Positions 25,496 to 34,850 of a stretch of 64,000 bases of DNA are shown here, piece by piece. Position numbers and translations under genes: made by a program. Source of the DNA: Phycisphaerales bacterium AB-hyl4 (lineage in GTDB: Bacteria > Planctomycetota > Phycisphaerae > Phycisphaerales > Phycisphaeraceae); NCBI GenBank assembly GCA_041821185.1, contig JBGUBD010000006.1, forward strand, positions 186,001-250,000. The letters run 5' to 3'. The notes under the pieces are model-generated. The model saw only the letters and a program-made list of their open reading frames with translations, searched no databases and was not told where the DNA came from. How positions within the stretch are numbered: position 1 is the first letter of the stretch; each line of letters opens with the position of its first letter.

Positions 25496-26197
25496 ATGAA
25501 GCGATTGTTCGACGTTTTTGCCTCGGGCTTCGCCCTGCTGCTGGTCGGGCCGATGTTCCTGCTCGTGATGCTCATCCTTCGCCTCACCGGCGAAGGCAAG
25601 GTTTGGTATCGCCAGCCGCGTGTGGGCTACAAGGGCCGCGAGTTCCAAGTGCTCAAGTTTGTGACCATGCTTGAAAAAAGCGAATCAATGGGCACACAGG
25701 ACATTACGCTTCGCAACGATCCGCGCGTGCTGCCCGTCGGCCGTGTGCTGCGCAAGGCTAAAATCAACGAGCTGCCGCAGATCATCAACATCCTTAAGGG
25801 CGATATGAGCGTCGTCGGCTGGCGGCCGCTGATGCCCAAGAGCTTCGCAATGTACCCCGAGCATGTGCAGGCGCAGATCATCAATGTTCCCCCAGGCCTC
25901 ACGGGTATCGGCTCGATCATCTTCCGCGACGAAGAGGCCATCGTCGAAGCCTCCGATCTTGAACCCCGCGAGGTCTATGAGCAAATCATCGCCCCCTATA
26001 AGGGCGAACTCGAGCTGTGGTATCAGAAGCATCAGAGCTTCTGGCTGGACATGAAAATCATCTTCGCCACCGCATGGATGGTGCTTCGCCCCACCAGCAC
26101 CGCGTACCTGCGCTGGTTCTCCAACCTCCCCCCGCGGCCGGAAGCCCTTGAGCCCAAGGCGACCCGAGGTCGCCACGAGCCCGCCGCCTCCGCCTGA
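25496..26197 (+). CDS. initiating sugar-phosphate transferase (bacterial sugar transferase)
   Basis: The ATG is 2 bp after the stop of the dehydratase gene, so the two are co-translated. The 233-residue product starts MKRLFDVFASGFALLLVGPM with one membrane helix. The WcaJ/PglC-type catalytic block follows: GKVWYRQPRVGYKGREFQVL, KFVTML, RVLRKAKINELPQIINILKG, DMSVVGWRPLMP and a PPGLTGIGSI segment. Enzymes of this class attach the first sugar-1-phosphate of a repeat unit to undecaprenyl phosphate at the inner membrane. It is short, like PglC, without the extra N-terminal membrane domain. Confidence 0.92.
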   Translation: MKRLFDVFASGFALLLVGPMFLLVMLILRLTGEGKVWYRQPRVGYKGREFQVLKFVTMLEKSESMGTQDITLRNDPRVLPVGRVLRKAKINELPQIINILKGDMSVVGWRPLMPKSFAMYPEHVQAQIINVPPGLTGIGSIIFRDEEAIVEASDLEPREVYEQIIAPYKGELELWYQKHQSFWLDMKIIFATAWMVLRPTSTAYLRWFSNLPPRPEALEPKATRGRHEPAASA

Positions 26198-26225
26198 GCA
26201 TAGCGATTCAACGCATCAACCTTAC

Positions 26226-27536
26226 TTAGGCGCTGACGATATTCTCCCGCCATCCCACCGTCTTGCGCATTACCCCCCGCGTGTCGACGATCAACTGCGC
26301 GTGTTCCGCAATCATCGGCCAGTCGTACCAGCTGTGGTGCGTGGCGATCAGCACGCAGTCGTAACTCGCGAGGCGCTCATCATCCAGCGTGATGCTGCGC
26401 ATCTGCAGGTCGTGCTTTCGCATCTTCTGCGTGGTCGGCACGTGCGGATCGTGGTAATCGACGTTGGCGCCCATTGCCTGAAGCGCTTCAATCAACTCGA
26501 AGCTTGGACTCTCGCGCACATCGTCCACGTCTGGCTTGTATGCCAGCCCCAGCACCAGCACCTTCGATCCCTTCACCGGTTTGCAATGATCGTTCAACGC
26601 CATCACCGTCCGTTCGATGACGTAGCGCGGCATGTTGTGATTCACCTGTCCCGCCAACTCGATGAACTTTGTCGCCTGCCCGAACTCGCGCGCCTTCCAC
26701 GTCAGGTAGAACGGATCGATCGGAATGCAGTGGCCGCCCAGCCCTGGCCCCGGGTAGAACGCCTGGAAGCCGAACGGCTTGGTTGCCGCTGCGTCTACCA
26801 CCTCCCACACGTCAACATCCATCGCTGTAAGGATCACTTTCAACTCGTTCACCAGCGCGATGTTCACCGCCCGGTAAACGTTCTCCAGGATCTTCGCCGC
26901 CTCCGCAACCTCCGCCGAACGAACCGGAATCACTTCACGGATCGCGTGCCGGTACAACGTCGTCGCCAGTTCGCCCGATGCCTCATCAATCCCACCCACC
27001 AGTTTGGGAATTGTCTGTGTGCTGTGGTCCCGTCGGCCCGGGTCCTCACGCTCCGGCGAATAGGCAAGGTAAAAATCCTTGCCGCACACCAGACCCCCCG
27101 CCTCCAGGCGAGGCAGCATCACGTCGCGCGTCGTGCGCGGATAGGTCGTCGATTCCAGCACGATCAACTGCCCCGGCCGAAGCTGTCGAGCAATCGCGTC
27201 GGCCGTCTTTTCAATGTAGGATAGGTCCGGCTCAAGGTGCATGCCCAGCGGTGTGGGCACGCACACCAGGATCGCGTCAGGCTCGTTGAGACGGCCAAAG
27301 TCGTCCGACACGTCGAACCGCTCAGACGTTGACATCTGCTTCACAAAATCGGGGCCGAAGTGCTTGAGATAGCTTTCGCCTCGCCGCAGCATGGCGATCT
27401 TCTCGCCATCGATGTCAAAGCCCATCACGCGCATCCCCGCTTCCCAGAAGCTGCGGATCAGGGGTAGCCCGACGTAGCCCAGCGCGACGACACCGACCAC
27501 TGCCGAGCCATTGTCAATACGGGCCTTCAAGTCCAT
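26226..27536 (-). CDS. UDP-sugar 6-dehydrogenase (WbpA/TviB-like)
   Basis: The 436-residue product has the NAD site VVGVVALGYVGLPLIRSFWE, then LVCVPTPLG, YSPEREDPGR, EVAEAAKILENVYRAVNIAL, and the catalytic cysteine motif GLGGHCIPIDPFYLTWKARE. VLVLGLAYKPDVDDVRESPS follows in the C-terminal UDP-binding domain. The YSPEREDPG pattern is typical of UDP-N-acetylhexosamine 6-dehydrogenases rather than UDP-glucose dehydrogenase. Product: a UDP-HexNAc uronic acid, which would make the glycan acidic. With UDP-GlcNAc 2-epimerase (wecB at the right edge) it could make UDP-ManNAcA. Transcribed opposite to its neighbours, together with the GT4 gene. Confidence 0.9.
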   Translation of the reverse strand: MDLKARIDNGSAVVGVVALGYVGLPLIRSFWEAGMRVMGFDIDGEKIAMLRRGESYLKHFGPDFVKQMSTSERFDVSDDFGRLNEPDAILVCVPTPLGMHLEPDLSYIEKTADAIARQLRPGQLIVLESTTYPRTTRDVMLPRLEAGGLVCGKDFYLAYSPEREDPGRRDHSTQTIPKLVGGIDEASGELATTLYRHAIREVIPVRSAEVAEAAKILENVYRAVNIALVNELKVILTAMDVDVWEVVDAAATKPFGFQAFYPGPGLGGHCIPIDPFYLTWKAREFGQATKFIELAGQVNHNMPRYVIERTVMALNDHCKPVKGSKVLVLGLAYKPDVDDVRESPSFELIEALQAMGANVDYHDPHVPTTQKMRKHDLQMRSITLDDERLASYDCVLIATHHSWYDWPMIAEHAQLIVDTRGVMRKTVGWRENIVSA

Positions 27537-27590
27537 ATACGGTTCTCCAGTGGGAGGCGTGGTGGGTCGGATAGCCTACCGACGAGCAGG

Positions 27591-28850
27591 TCACAACGCG
27601 GCTTCCTCGTTCTGTTCATCGGCATCTGTTGGCCGACTGTCCAGTTCTCCAATCAGATCGATCAGTGGACGAACCACGTTCTGGCGGTTCAAAGCGCTTT
27701 CCGCCACCTGCCGCGCGTGGTTGGCCATCGTGCGACGCAGTTCGGAATCGTCGGCCAGTTCGCGTATCGCGGCCACGAAATCCCCCGGCCGGTCCTGCGC
27801 CGCCGAGCGGCCGGCCTCGTGCTGCCGAAGAATGTCCGCCTGCCAGCCCTCGTAATTCAGCACGATCGGCAAGCCCGCAGCGAGGTAGTCAAAGTACTTG
27901 TTGGCACAGTTCAGCTCAAGGATCGGAATCGGCGAGACAACCATTAGCCCCACGTCCGCCGTGGCCAGAACGTCCGCGAGCTCCTGCTTCGGCAGGGCAT
28001 CCAGAATCAGCACGTTCTCCAGCCCCTCGTCGTGCACTCGCTTGATCAAGTGTGGCTTCTCCCGGCCGTGACCGATCAGTACGAACCGCACGTTCGGCCG
28101 GTCCCTCAACAGCACCGCCGCGTCGAGCACCGCATCCAGCCCATTCACCTTACCCATCGCCCCCGTGTGAACGCATAGTGTTTTGCCCGCCAGCCCGTGC
28201 GCCTCGCGAAATGCCGATCCGTCCCGGTCCGGCCGAAATAGGTACGTGTCGCACGCATTGGGTACGACGAGGACAGGCTTTTGCTGTCCGCCAAGCTTGC
28301 CGGTAATGTCGTCTGCCAGATCCTGGTTCATCGCCACGACAAACCGTGCCGAGCGATAGATCCGCTTTTCCAGCACCCGCAACAGCCCCCCCACGAACCG
28401 GTTGCGTATCACCCCAAGGGCAATCGGCACGTCCGGCCAGAGGTCCCGCACTTCAAAGCCGTACGGCCGCCGTCGCAGCCACTTCGCCGCCAGCGCACAC
28501 ACACCCACCGTCAGCGGCGTGCTCGTGGCATAGATTAAATCAATTTGCTTCTCCCGCACAGCGATCGCCGAGGCTTTGACCATGAACGAGAGAAAGCTGC
28601 GAATCCGCCTCACGTACCCCATCGTCTGGTCGTAAGGCGTCATCAGTACGATGCACGGAATGCCCGCCACATCCCCCCGCCGCACCGGCCCCTCGCCGGC
28701 CGGCAACTCCTCGGGGCGCAGTTGTGCTGAACTCGTCAGCATTGTCACCACATGCCCCGCCGACTGCATGGCCCGGGCGATTTCATAGCTCCGCGTGCCT
28801 GTGGTCCCCTGAGGGGTGGCGAAGTATTGATGGATGTAGAGAATTCGCAT
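27591..28850 (-). CDS. glycosyltransferase family 4 (WbuB-like)
   Basis: The 419-residue GT-B enzyme starts MRILYIHQYFATPQGTTGTR. It has the acceptor domain (SYEIARAMQSAGHVVTMLTS) and the donor domain (KTLCVHTGAMGKVNGLDAVL; VRFVLIGHGREKPHLIKRVH; VLILDALPKQELADVLATAD; GLMVVSPIPILELNCANKYF; DYLAAGLPIVLNYEG), with the conserved Glu-rich E-x7-E-like region. It resembles WbuB-type transferases that add a deoxy amino sugar. It is the upstream gene of a two-gene minus-strand unit with the UDP-sugar dehydrogenase, 54 bp apart. It acts at the cytosolic face of the inner membrane on the lipid-linked repeat unit. Confidence 0.9.
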   Translation of the reverse strand: MRILYIHQYFATPQGTTGTRSYEIARAMQSAGHVVTMLTSSAQLRPEELPAGEGPVRRGDVAGIPCIVLMTPYDQTMGYVRRIRSFLSFMVKASAIAVREKQIDLIYATSTPLTVGVCALAAKWLRRRPYGFEVRDLWPDVPIALGVIRNRFVGGLLRVLEKRIYRSARFVVAMNQDLADDITGKLGGQQKPVLVVPNACDTYLFRPDRDGSAFREAHGLAGKTLCVHTGAMGKVNGLDAVLDAAVLLRDRPNVRFVLIGHGREKPHLIKRVHDEGLENVLILDALPKQELADVLATADVGLMVVSPIPILELNCANKYFDYLAAGLPIVLNYEGWQADILRQHEAGRSAAQDRPGDFVAAIRELADDSELRRTMANHARQVAESALNRQNVVRPLIDLIGELDSRPTDADEQNEEAAL

Positions 28851-29301
28851 GCAAAGCCTGATTAAAACGTGGTTTATGTGTGCGAGGCTGCGCTGTCCTC
28901 GTACGGGAAACCGAGCCCGTGTTACCTGTCGCTAATTGCCGACCCGGTCAAGCATTACGGTTCATGCATGGCCCGCTCCGGGTCGCTACGATGAATATCG
29001 TTCACTCCAGCGCCTCGGTCTGCCGCGGGTGCTGACAAGGTCCTGTTAAATCCCCTGTCCGCAGTCTTGACTCATAGGATCTGAGGTCGTTAAGCTTAGT
29101 CTGAATTTGAGGTTTCGCAATTCGGCAGAATCCACGTCGTCGCGTCTCACTCGGTTGGGGGCTTGGCAAGGCACTTGGGGCGAACTTTTCTGGAAGGGGG
29201 GGCGAAAATGTCTTAGGCGGGGTGCTATGTGGGGCGTCAGAGTTTCGGGCCCAGGGGGGGATCCTATCTCCTTATCCTTTATATGATTGGGAAAAAATAT
29301 C
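28851..29301. other. divergent intergenic region, no gene seen
   Basis: The stretch lies between the minus-strand GT4 and the plus-strand pilin-like gene, so it should hold promoters for both. No consensus promoter or structured RNA was clear by eye. Confidence 0.4.
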
Positions 29302-30078
29302 ATGAAACGCGTCAAAGGGTTTACACTAATCGAACTTCTGGTGGTGATATCCATCATTGCCCTACTCATCGGCATCTTGCTGCCCGCACTTGGTGCGGCC
29401 CGCAATACCGCCCGGCGGATTCAGAGCAATACGCAACTACGGGGTATCCATCAGGGCATGGTGGTATTCGCGCAAGAGAATAACGGATGGTTTCCGGGTA
29501 TGACCAGCCGGGGGGAGATCATCGACTCGTCGGAGGTGCCGCACGCCAGCAACGCGGGTACAATTCCACTCACTCGATTGCTCATCCTAATACAAGGCAA
29601 TTTTTTCACCGGTGAATATGCGAATAGTCCGGCGGACAACGATGTTGGGCCTTGGTCAGAGGAACTTGCAGCCAACCCCGTCGGCATCACAGACACCGGG
29701 GATTTCCTTTCATACGCCATGTTATCACTTCGCACCTCGCCATTTACGCCTGCTTTCGAGCGGACCGAGGAATGGCAGGAAAGCTTTAACTCTTCCGCAG
29801 CCGTGCTCTCCGATCGAAATACCGGGGCCAACGCGACAACTCAGGCCAGCAGCCTCTGGACAAGCAAGGACAGCGGCGACTGGCGGGGTGGCGTTGTTTT
29901 CAATGACAATCGGGTAGAATTTATGACGTCAGCGGTCATCGAGCGAACGCGTTACGGCAACAAGGTCTATGACGAAGATCACCTTTTTGTGAGTGATGAC
30001 GCGACCAATCAAGGCGATGCGGCCATGACGTTTTCGCGAAACGGTACAAGTGCGGCCCATTACTGGAGCCAGAACTGA
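29302..30078 (+). CDS. type IV pilin-like protein with N-terminal methylation motif
   Basis: The ATG at 29302 begins MKRVKGFTLIELLVVISIIA and continues LLIGILLPALGAARNTARRI, the class III prepilin signal and helix as in DUF1559-type proteins. The remaining ~215 residues are a soluble domain (LRGIHQGMVVFAQENNGWFP; FLSYAMLSLRTSPF; VVFNDNRVEFM; SDDATNQGDAAMTFSRNGTS). It lacks the exact HNDGxNxxFxDGH tail of the other pilin gene but keeps a similar VVFNDNRVEF strand. It sits inside the glycan cluster, between GT4 and an ATP-grasp gene. A link between pseudopilins and surface glycan is inference. Confidence 0.85.
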   Translation: MKRVKGFTLIELLVVISIIALLIGILLPALGAARNTARRIQSNTQLRGIHQGMVVFAQENNGWFPGMTSRGEIIDSSEVPHASNAGTIPLTRLLILIQGNFFTGEYANSPADNDVGPWSEELAANPVGITDTGDFLSYAMLSLRTSPFTPAFERTEEWQESFNSSAAVLSDRNTGANATTQASSLWTSKDSGDWRGGVVFNDNRVEFMTSAVIERTRYGNKVYDEDHLFVSDDATNQGDAAMTFSRNGTSAAHYWSQN

Positions 30079-30156
30079 ACGCGATGCGCTTGCGTATTTT
30101 GACAACACGACGCCGCCCAGTAAGCAAGCAGTTGTGGCCATTCACAAAGGAATTCG

Positions 30157-31434
30157 ATGCACTTCGAAGGAACACCAGTCCCACTCTATGTGCTGCTGAC
30201 GAGACCACGGCGTCCGCTAGATCAAATTCGACGCATTCTCATAGGCGCGAAGTGGCGCCAGATGCGGACACTATCGCGAAAGATGGGATACATCGGAGGT
30301 ACGATCGGTTGGCCTGTTATCGCGATGGTCAGGGCATGCGCGCAGATACGGCAGCATGGGGCTGGGGCGAAACGACTGGTCGGCCGACCGATCTGGAAGC
30401 AATGGCTGGAACAGTGGTGGCTCGCATTGTGGCTGGGGTTGCCGCCCCACGTGTACTACATGTACGAGATCTATCGGCCCGAAAGGCGACGTTTAGCCAC
30501 GGAGTTCTTGCGCAATCAGGAGGTGACGCCGCTGGCGATTCTGGTCAGCGGCGAAGAGACGGCTACGGCTCAGCAGATTCTTAGGGACAAATGCCGGTTC
30601 GCCGAACACTGTAAAGCCCACGGATTGGCTACCGCAAAAACGCTGGCGGTTTTCGATCAGGGTGAAGCGGTCGAGGGACACATTCGCTCAGCGGCAGAGA
30701 TGCCTGCGACCGACCTTTTTGCGAAGCCGCTAGATGGGAACTATGGTCGGGGCCTACACAAGTGGGCGAATGTCGGGCCCAACCGCTACCGCAATGCCGC
30801 GGGTGAGGACAGCACAGTCGATCAGGTTTGGCAGACATTGGCTGCGTGTTCGCAGCAGCGGCCCTACCTGTTACAGGAATCCCTGGTAAATCACCCATCA
30901 CTGCGCGTCTTCGGAGATGGTGCCTTATGTACCGCCCGTATCGTGACGGCGTGCACCAAGGACGGCGACTGTGTTTATGTGGTTGGCGTATTTCGCATGC
31001 CGAGAACGAGTTTGGTGGCAGATAACTTCCAGCAGGGTGGCTTGGCTACCGTTGTCGATGAAACGTCAGGTAGGCTGTCCACTGCGGCGGGGAAGGATGC
31101 ATCGATTGGACGCTTTACCCATCACCCGGTAACCGGCGCACCAATTGAAGGTGCACAGTTGCCTGATTGGGAACAGGCGAAGGCCCTCTGCCTGGCGTCG
31201 CATCAAACTTTTGGCGACATCGGCTGGGTCGGCTGGGACGTCGCTTTTACCGATCGCGGCCCTGTGTTGGTGGAAGGAAATTTTGCACCCTCAATTGAGT
31301 CAATACAGCGTGCGAGTGGGGCTCCTTTCGCAGGCAGTAACTTGTATTCAATCTGTCTTGAGCGTCTAGAGAGAAAAGGTTATAAATTTAGCCGTGATGA
31401 CGCACCGGTTGATGTGCTACCACTGACGCGGTAA
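30157..31434 (+). CDS. sugar-transfer-associated ATP-grasp protein
   Basis: This 425-residue protein has an ATP-grasp core: LRDKCRFAEHCKAHGLATAK, ATDLFAKPLDGNYGRGLHKW (ATP-binding lysine and Gly-rich loop), QQRPYLLQESLVNHPSLRVF, LCTARIVTA and the metal site IGWVGWDVAFTDRGPVLVEG followed by NFAPSIES. This pattern fits the ATPgrasp_ST family (PF14397), found in polysaccharide clusters and thought to ligate an amino acid or similar acid onto a sugar. The ~110-residue N-terminal region has basic and aromatic stretches that may contact membrane. It is the second ATP-grasp enzyme of the cluster. Confidence 0.85.
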   Translation: MHFEGTPVPLYVLLTRPRRPLDQIRRILIGAKWRQMRTLSRKMGYIGGTIGWPVIAMVRACAQIRQHGAGAKRLVGRPIWKQWLEQWWLALWLGLPPHVYYMYEIYRPERRRLATEFLRNQEVTPLAILVSGEETATAQQILRDKCRFAEHCKAHGLATAKTLAVFDQGEAVEGHIRSAAEMPATDLFAKPLDGNYGRGLHKWANVGPNRYRNAAGEDSTVDQVWQTLAACSQQRPYLLQESLVNHPSLRVFGDGALCTARIVTACTKDGDCVYVVGVFRMPRTSLVADNFQQGGLATVVDETSGRLSTAAGKDASIGRFTHHPVTGAPIEGAQLPDWEQAKALCLASHQTFGDIGWVGWDVAFTDRGPVLVEGNFAPSIESIQRASGAPFAGSNLYSICLERLERKGYKFSRDDAPVDVLPLTR

Positions 31435-31533
31435 AGCCCGTAAATGATGCTGGTGGGCTTGACTGCGCGGAGTATCCGTTTTGATCTATAACCCATCGTG
31501 ACTACTTCAAGCTGTTGAGATGGTCGGGCCACA

Positions 31534-31806
31534 TTGCATCCTCCATCCATACGTGAAAGTTGTTCGGATGAAGCAGCCCCGCGGCTCGCCGTCTTTCGGT
31601 ACGACGTCGAGCGGGCGCTGGAGCATCATCTGTCTTTGTTTTTTGCCCGTGAACCGGCGCGGCGTTACATTCACGCCACGCTCTATTCCCACGCCGGAAT
31701 TTTGGTCGAAGTAATTAATAGGACGAAAAAACGGGATTTATGCTACGCATCTGACGTATTTTCGCACTACCGCGAGTTCTACGGCGCCTTGGAGCCGTCG
31801 AAATAA
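31534..31806 (+). CDS. small hypothetical protein, possibly a gene fragment
   Basis: A 90-residue frame has a plausible folded core (RYDVERALEHHLSLFFAREP; YIHATLYSHAGILVEVINRT; DVFSHYREFYGALEPSK) but a poor start region and no ribosome site. I do not recognise it. It may be the tail of a decayed gene left between the ATP-grasp gene and the LamG pseudogene. Confidence 0.3.
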   Translation: MHPPSIRESCSDEAAPRLAVFRYDVERALEHHLSLFFAREPARRYIHATLYSHAGILVEVINRTKKRDLCYASDVFSHYREFYGALEPSK

Positions 31807-31891
31807 GGCGATACGCTACTGGTGATCTTGACGACGAAGTGTTGCCGACGGTGGAGTTGCACTGAACACAGGATTGAGAAGCCAAGTGTTC

Positions 31892-32647
31892 TCAGCCTGC
31901 TAAGTGAAATTGGCCTCGCCCTTGATCGAACAGTTCCAGAAGCTCCATGTCGCTCACCGCCGTGTTGAAGATGGCGATTTCATCCAAGTCGCCGCCCGTC
32001 CATGTCGCCACACCCGGGTCGCCGCGTTCGCCGATCGTCAATGGCGATGCCGAAGGGAATAGTGTGCCGCTGAACGTATCTGTATCCACCGTCGTGCCGT
32101 CAAGCCAGGCGCTGACGATCGAGACCGGCACGACGGAAGGCGCAAAAATGCCATTGGCCATCGTCGAGCCACACGCTGTTGATATCAACCGCGTTCGTCA
32201 GCGAAGTGCCGTTGAGGCTCAGGGCCAGCCGCAACACGCCATTATTTCGGAACGAGATGAACCAACTGAACTCGGTGGTCTGAAGCACGGCAAGAACGTA
32301 GCTCAGGCTGGTCGGTACGGCGTCGATGCGCATCCAGAACAGCATGGTGAAATCATCAAAGCCGGAGAGATTTGGATGACTGGGCACTTCGAGCCGCGCC
32401 TTGGTGAGTCGAATCCCCCCGTCGTCATCCCGGAACAGTGAGCCGGCCACGCCGGTCACATTGCCACTGACCACCGCGCAATGATGTCCCTGACCGGTCA
32501 CGTCCGGTAACACGTCAAGGGCGGCCAGCGAACGCCAATAAGCACGAGGGCTCAGCGCCATCATGCGGGCCGCGTAGCCGTCTGGGTTCGTGGCCCCTCG
32601 GACAGCTCAGCAAAATTGGGCAACTCAAAGTCGACATACTTGCTCAT
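31892..32647 (-). pseudogene. LamG/concanavalin-fold protein with two frameshifts
   Basis: The gene starts at the ATG at 32647 after AAGGAG and reads MSKYVDFELPNFAELSEG. It continues in a second frame with YAARMMALSPRAYWRSLAAL and GFDDFTMLFWMRIDAVPTSL, and in a third with VSIVSAWLDGTTVDTDTFSG, GDLDEIAIFNTAVSDMELLE and LFDQG. Joined, this is a typical LamG domain (WHFCAFRRAG..SAWLDG; LDEIAIFN..LS). Frame changes occur near 32600 and 32115. There is no signal peptide in the first frame. Either the gene is dead or the assembly has errors at two places. Confidence 0.75.
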
Positions 32648-32867
32648 GTTAATCGCTCCTTATCGCGGTCGTGCGATGCGTCGGCTGGAAGGTGCCGGCA
32701 GTATTGGCTCTAACGTCTGTTGCTGCGTCGTGCTGGTGCGCTCCCGAGAGACGCGGAGCGAAGATTGGCCACCCGATGGCCGGCAAGCGACCTCGCACAA
32801 CGGTTGCCGGTGAGCGATCGTGCGCATCGGGGGGCACGAACCCCGAGGCGGGGCATGTGGTATAATC

Positions 32868-32876
32868 GGCGAGCAA
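32868..32876 (+). promoter_or_regulatory. extended -10 promoter element
   Basis: TGGTATAAT is a consensus extended -10 with no obvious -35. It lies ~280 bp before the flippase gene, which would give that gene a long leader. Confidence 0.4.
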
Positions 32877-33156
32877 TGCGGTGCAAGTCTTACACTGACC
32901 ACCGCGGACAAGCTGATGGTCATGACATGGACGCCTCTCCGGGGTTGCATCATCGAATTGCACTATGTTCCGACCGGTCGGTCTGGTGGTGCCGAGGAAT
33001 TACACTGACGTTGGGTCGCTCCGCTCTGCTCTGTGCTTACCCCGGGTGCTTGCAGGAGGAAGAAAACCTGGCTTTGGTTTGAGCGCGTCCGAATATGTGC
33101 CGATCAAGATGAGGGGGTGTCGAGCAACATGCACCCTTGATCCTGTTAGTTGTTTT

Positions 33157-34566
33157 ATGGCAAATGATTCGGCAAAGCGCGGGTCCACAGCAACCGCCGG
33201 CGGTAACACCTCGCCCGTCCCGGCAGGCGGAGGTCCTGCGCCCGCCGGCCGTCGACTGGGCATGAAGCGAAATTTCGCGTGGGCGCTGGCGGGCAACGTC
33301 GTCTACGGCGCGAGCCTGTGGCTCAGTCTCGTCATCCTGGCCAAACTCACCTCTGCGGCCGATGTGGGCCGGTTTGCACTGGCCATGGCGATCTGCACAC
33401 CGATTGCCGTGTTTTCCTCGCTGAACCTGCGCAGCGTGCAGGTAACCGACGCTCGCGAGGAGCACCGCTTCGGACATCTGCTGGGACTGCAATTGGCGAT
33501 GACCGTTCTGGCGATGGCGTTGATCGTCGGTATCGCCGTCGCCGGTGGCCATGACACGCTCACAGCCTGGCTGATCGTGGTCGTCGGCCTAGGCCAGATG
33601 GTCATCATGATCCGAGACGTGTTCCTGGCCTTCAGTCAGAAGCACGAGCGGATGGACCAAGTCGCCCAATCAAAAATCATCCTCAGCCTCGGTGCCCTGG
33701 TGGCATTGGGCACCATGACTTGGGCCACTGGCAACGTGTTGATCGGCGTTCTGGCGATGCAACTGGTCAAACTCGGTGTCTTTCTGCTCTGGGACCTGCG
33801 CGCGACCGGACGCTTGGTACGCGAGTATGTTGGAGAATTCCCGCGCCAGTACTTTCGCCCGCATTGGAAAGCCGATGTGATGTTGGCCATGGCATGGCTG
33901 GCGCTGCCTTTGGGCGTGACCGCACTGCTGATGAGTCTGTCGTCGAACGTGCCGCGCTACTACATTGCGGCGTTTTGGAGTGAGGCCCACTTGGGCTACT
34001 TCGCCGCCATCCTCACGCTCGTCCAAGCGGGACGCACCGCCATGCACGCGGGGATAATGTCCAGCCTGCCACGGCTCAGTCGGTATTACCTAGATAATCG
34101 ACGCGCGTACCTGACAATGATGCTGAAACTGATCGGGGTGGCGATGGTGCTGGGCGCCGGAGGTATCGTTGTAGCGGCTGTCCTCGGTCAACGATTATTG
34201 GCTGTCGTCTTCACTGCAGAGTATGCCGCTTATGGCCGCGAGTTTGTATGGGCCATGGTCTATGGCATGCTGGTCTACGTCGTGCTGGTACTTCACTACG
34301 GCATGACGGCCATGCGCCGGTTCAAGGTCCAGCCTTTCGTCTTACTTGCGTCGTTGCTGACCGTGATCGGCACTGGGTTCTGGCTGGTTCCCGATCATGG
34401 GTTAATAGGGGCCATATGGGCGTTGATTCTGGCGAAACTCGTTGAGGCGGCGTTCACCTTGCTGGTGATCGTGTATGAGCTGCGCCGCACGGTATCCCCC
34501 GCGGTCGGGGACATAGTCGCCTCGTCCGCTGGTCCCATTAAACCGGCCAGCGGTGCCGGGGTATGA
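33157..34566 (+). CDS. Wzx-type polysaccharide flippase
   Basis: The 469-residue product has about 12 hydrophobic helices in MATE/MVF arrangement: WALAGNVVYGASLWLSLVIL, LAMTVLAMALIVGIAVAGG, LSLGALVALGTMTWATGNVL, MLAMAWLALPLGVTALLMSL, LIGVAMVLGAGGIVVAAVLG, MVYGMLVYVVLVLHYGMTAM and more. It starts with a ~30-residue hydrophilic Gly/Pro-rich tail. It would flip lipid-linked repeat units across the inner membrane before polymerisation by the O-antigen-ligase/Wzy-like protein encoded at 36.7 kb. ATG 33157 is chosen because upstream residues look non-coding; its ribosome site is poor and an in-frame ATG sits at the MKRNFAW point. Confidence 0.87.
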   Translation: MANDSAKRGSTATAGGNTSPVPAGGGPAPAGRRLGMKRNFAWALAGNVVYGASLWLSLVILAKLTSAADVGRFALAMAICTPIAVFSSLNLRSVQVTDAREEHRFGHLLGLQLAMTVLAMALIVGIAVAGGHDTLTAWLIVVVGLGQMVIMIRDVFLAFSQKHERMDQVAQSKIILSLGALVALGTMTWATGNVLIGVLAMQLVKLGVFLLWDLRATGRLVREYVGEFPRQYFRPHWKADVMLAMAWLALPLGVTALLMSLSSNVPRYYIAAFWSEAHLGYFAAILTLVQAGRTAMHAGIMSSLPRLSRYYLDNRRAYLTMMLKLIGVAMVLGAGGIVVAAVLGQRLLAVVFTAEYAAYGREFVWAMVYGMLVYVVLVLHYGMTAMRRFKVQPFVLLASLLTVIGTGFWLVPDHGLIGAIWALILAKLVEAAFTLLVIVYELRRTVSPAVGDIVASSAGPIKPASGAGV

Positions 34567-34639
34567 TTCATGCTCCATCGGCGGAGCATGAGGCAAGCGA
34601 TTAACATTCATGGAAATTTCTTAGCGGAGGTCTGCTTCG

Positions 34640-34798
34640 TGATACCAAACTTTGTTGGTGTGGGCGTACCACGTGCCGGGACAACCTGAAGGCGAAAGTA
34701 TAACTGAGTGACGAGGACCGCCAACGAATGCGTAGCCACTTTGCAGAAGACTCGAGCCGAGTCGAGAAGCTGCTCGGTGTCGATCTTTCAGTATGGCG
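34640..34798 (+). pseudogene. sulfotransferase remnant with internal deletion
   Basis: From a GTG at ~34639 the frame reads IPNFVGVGVPRAGTT, which is the PAPS-binding start of a bacterial sulfotransferase (GxPRAGTTW). It then hits a TGA. A second piece reads MRSHFAEDSSRVEKLLGVDL and SVW, matching the typical C-terminal end of such enzymes. The ~200 residues between are gone. Only the two ends of one former gene remain, immediately before the deacetylase gene. Confidence 0.65.
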
Positions 34799-34850
34799 AA
34801 ACTGTCGAGTGCCGGAACGCCCTGTGGGAGACGTCGCTTGTCATGACGCT

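Noticed and set aside
32877..33156. Possible riboswitch or group II intron 5' region (GGTGCAAGTC string) before the flippase gene
   Set aside because: Only one short motif-like string was seen; no fold could be supported by eye.
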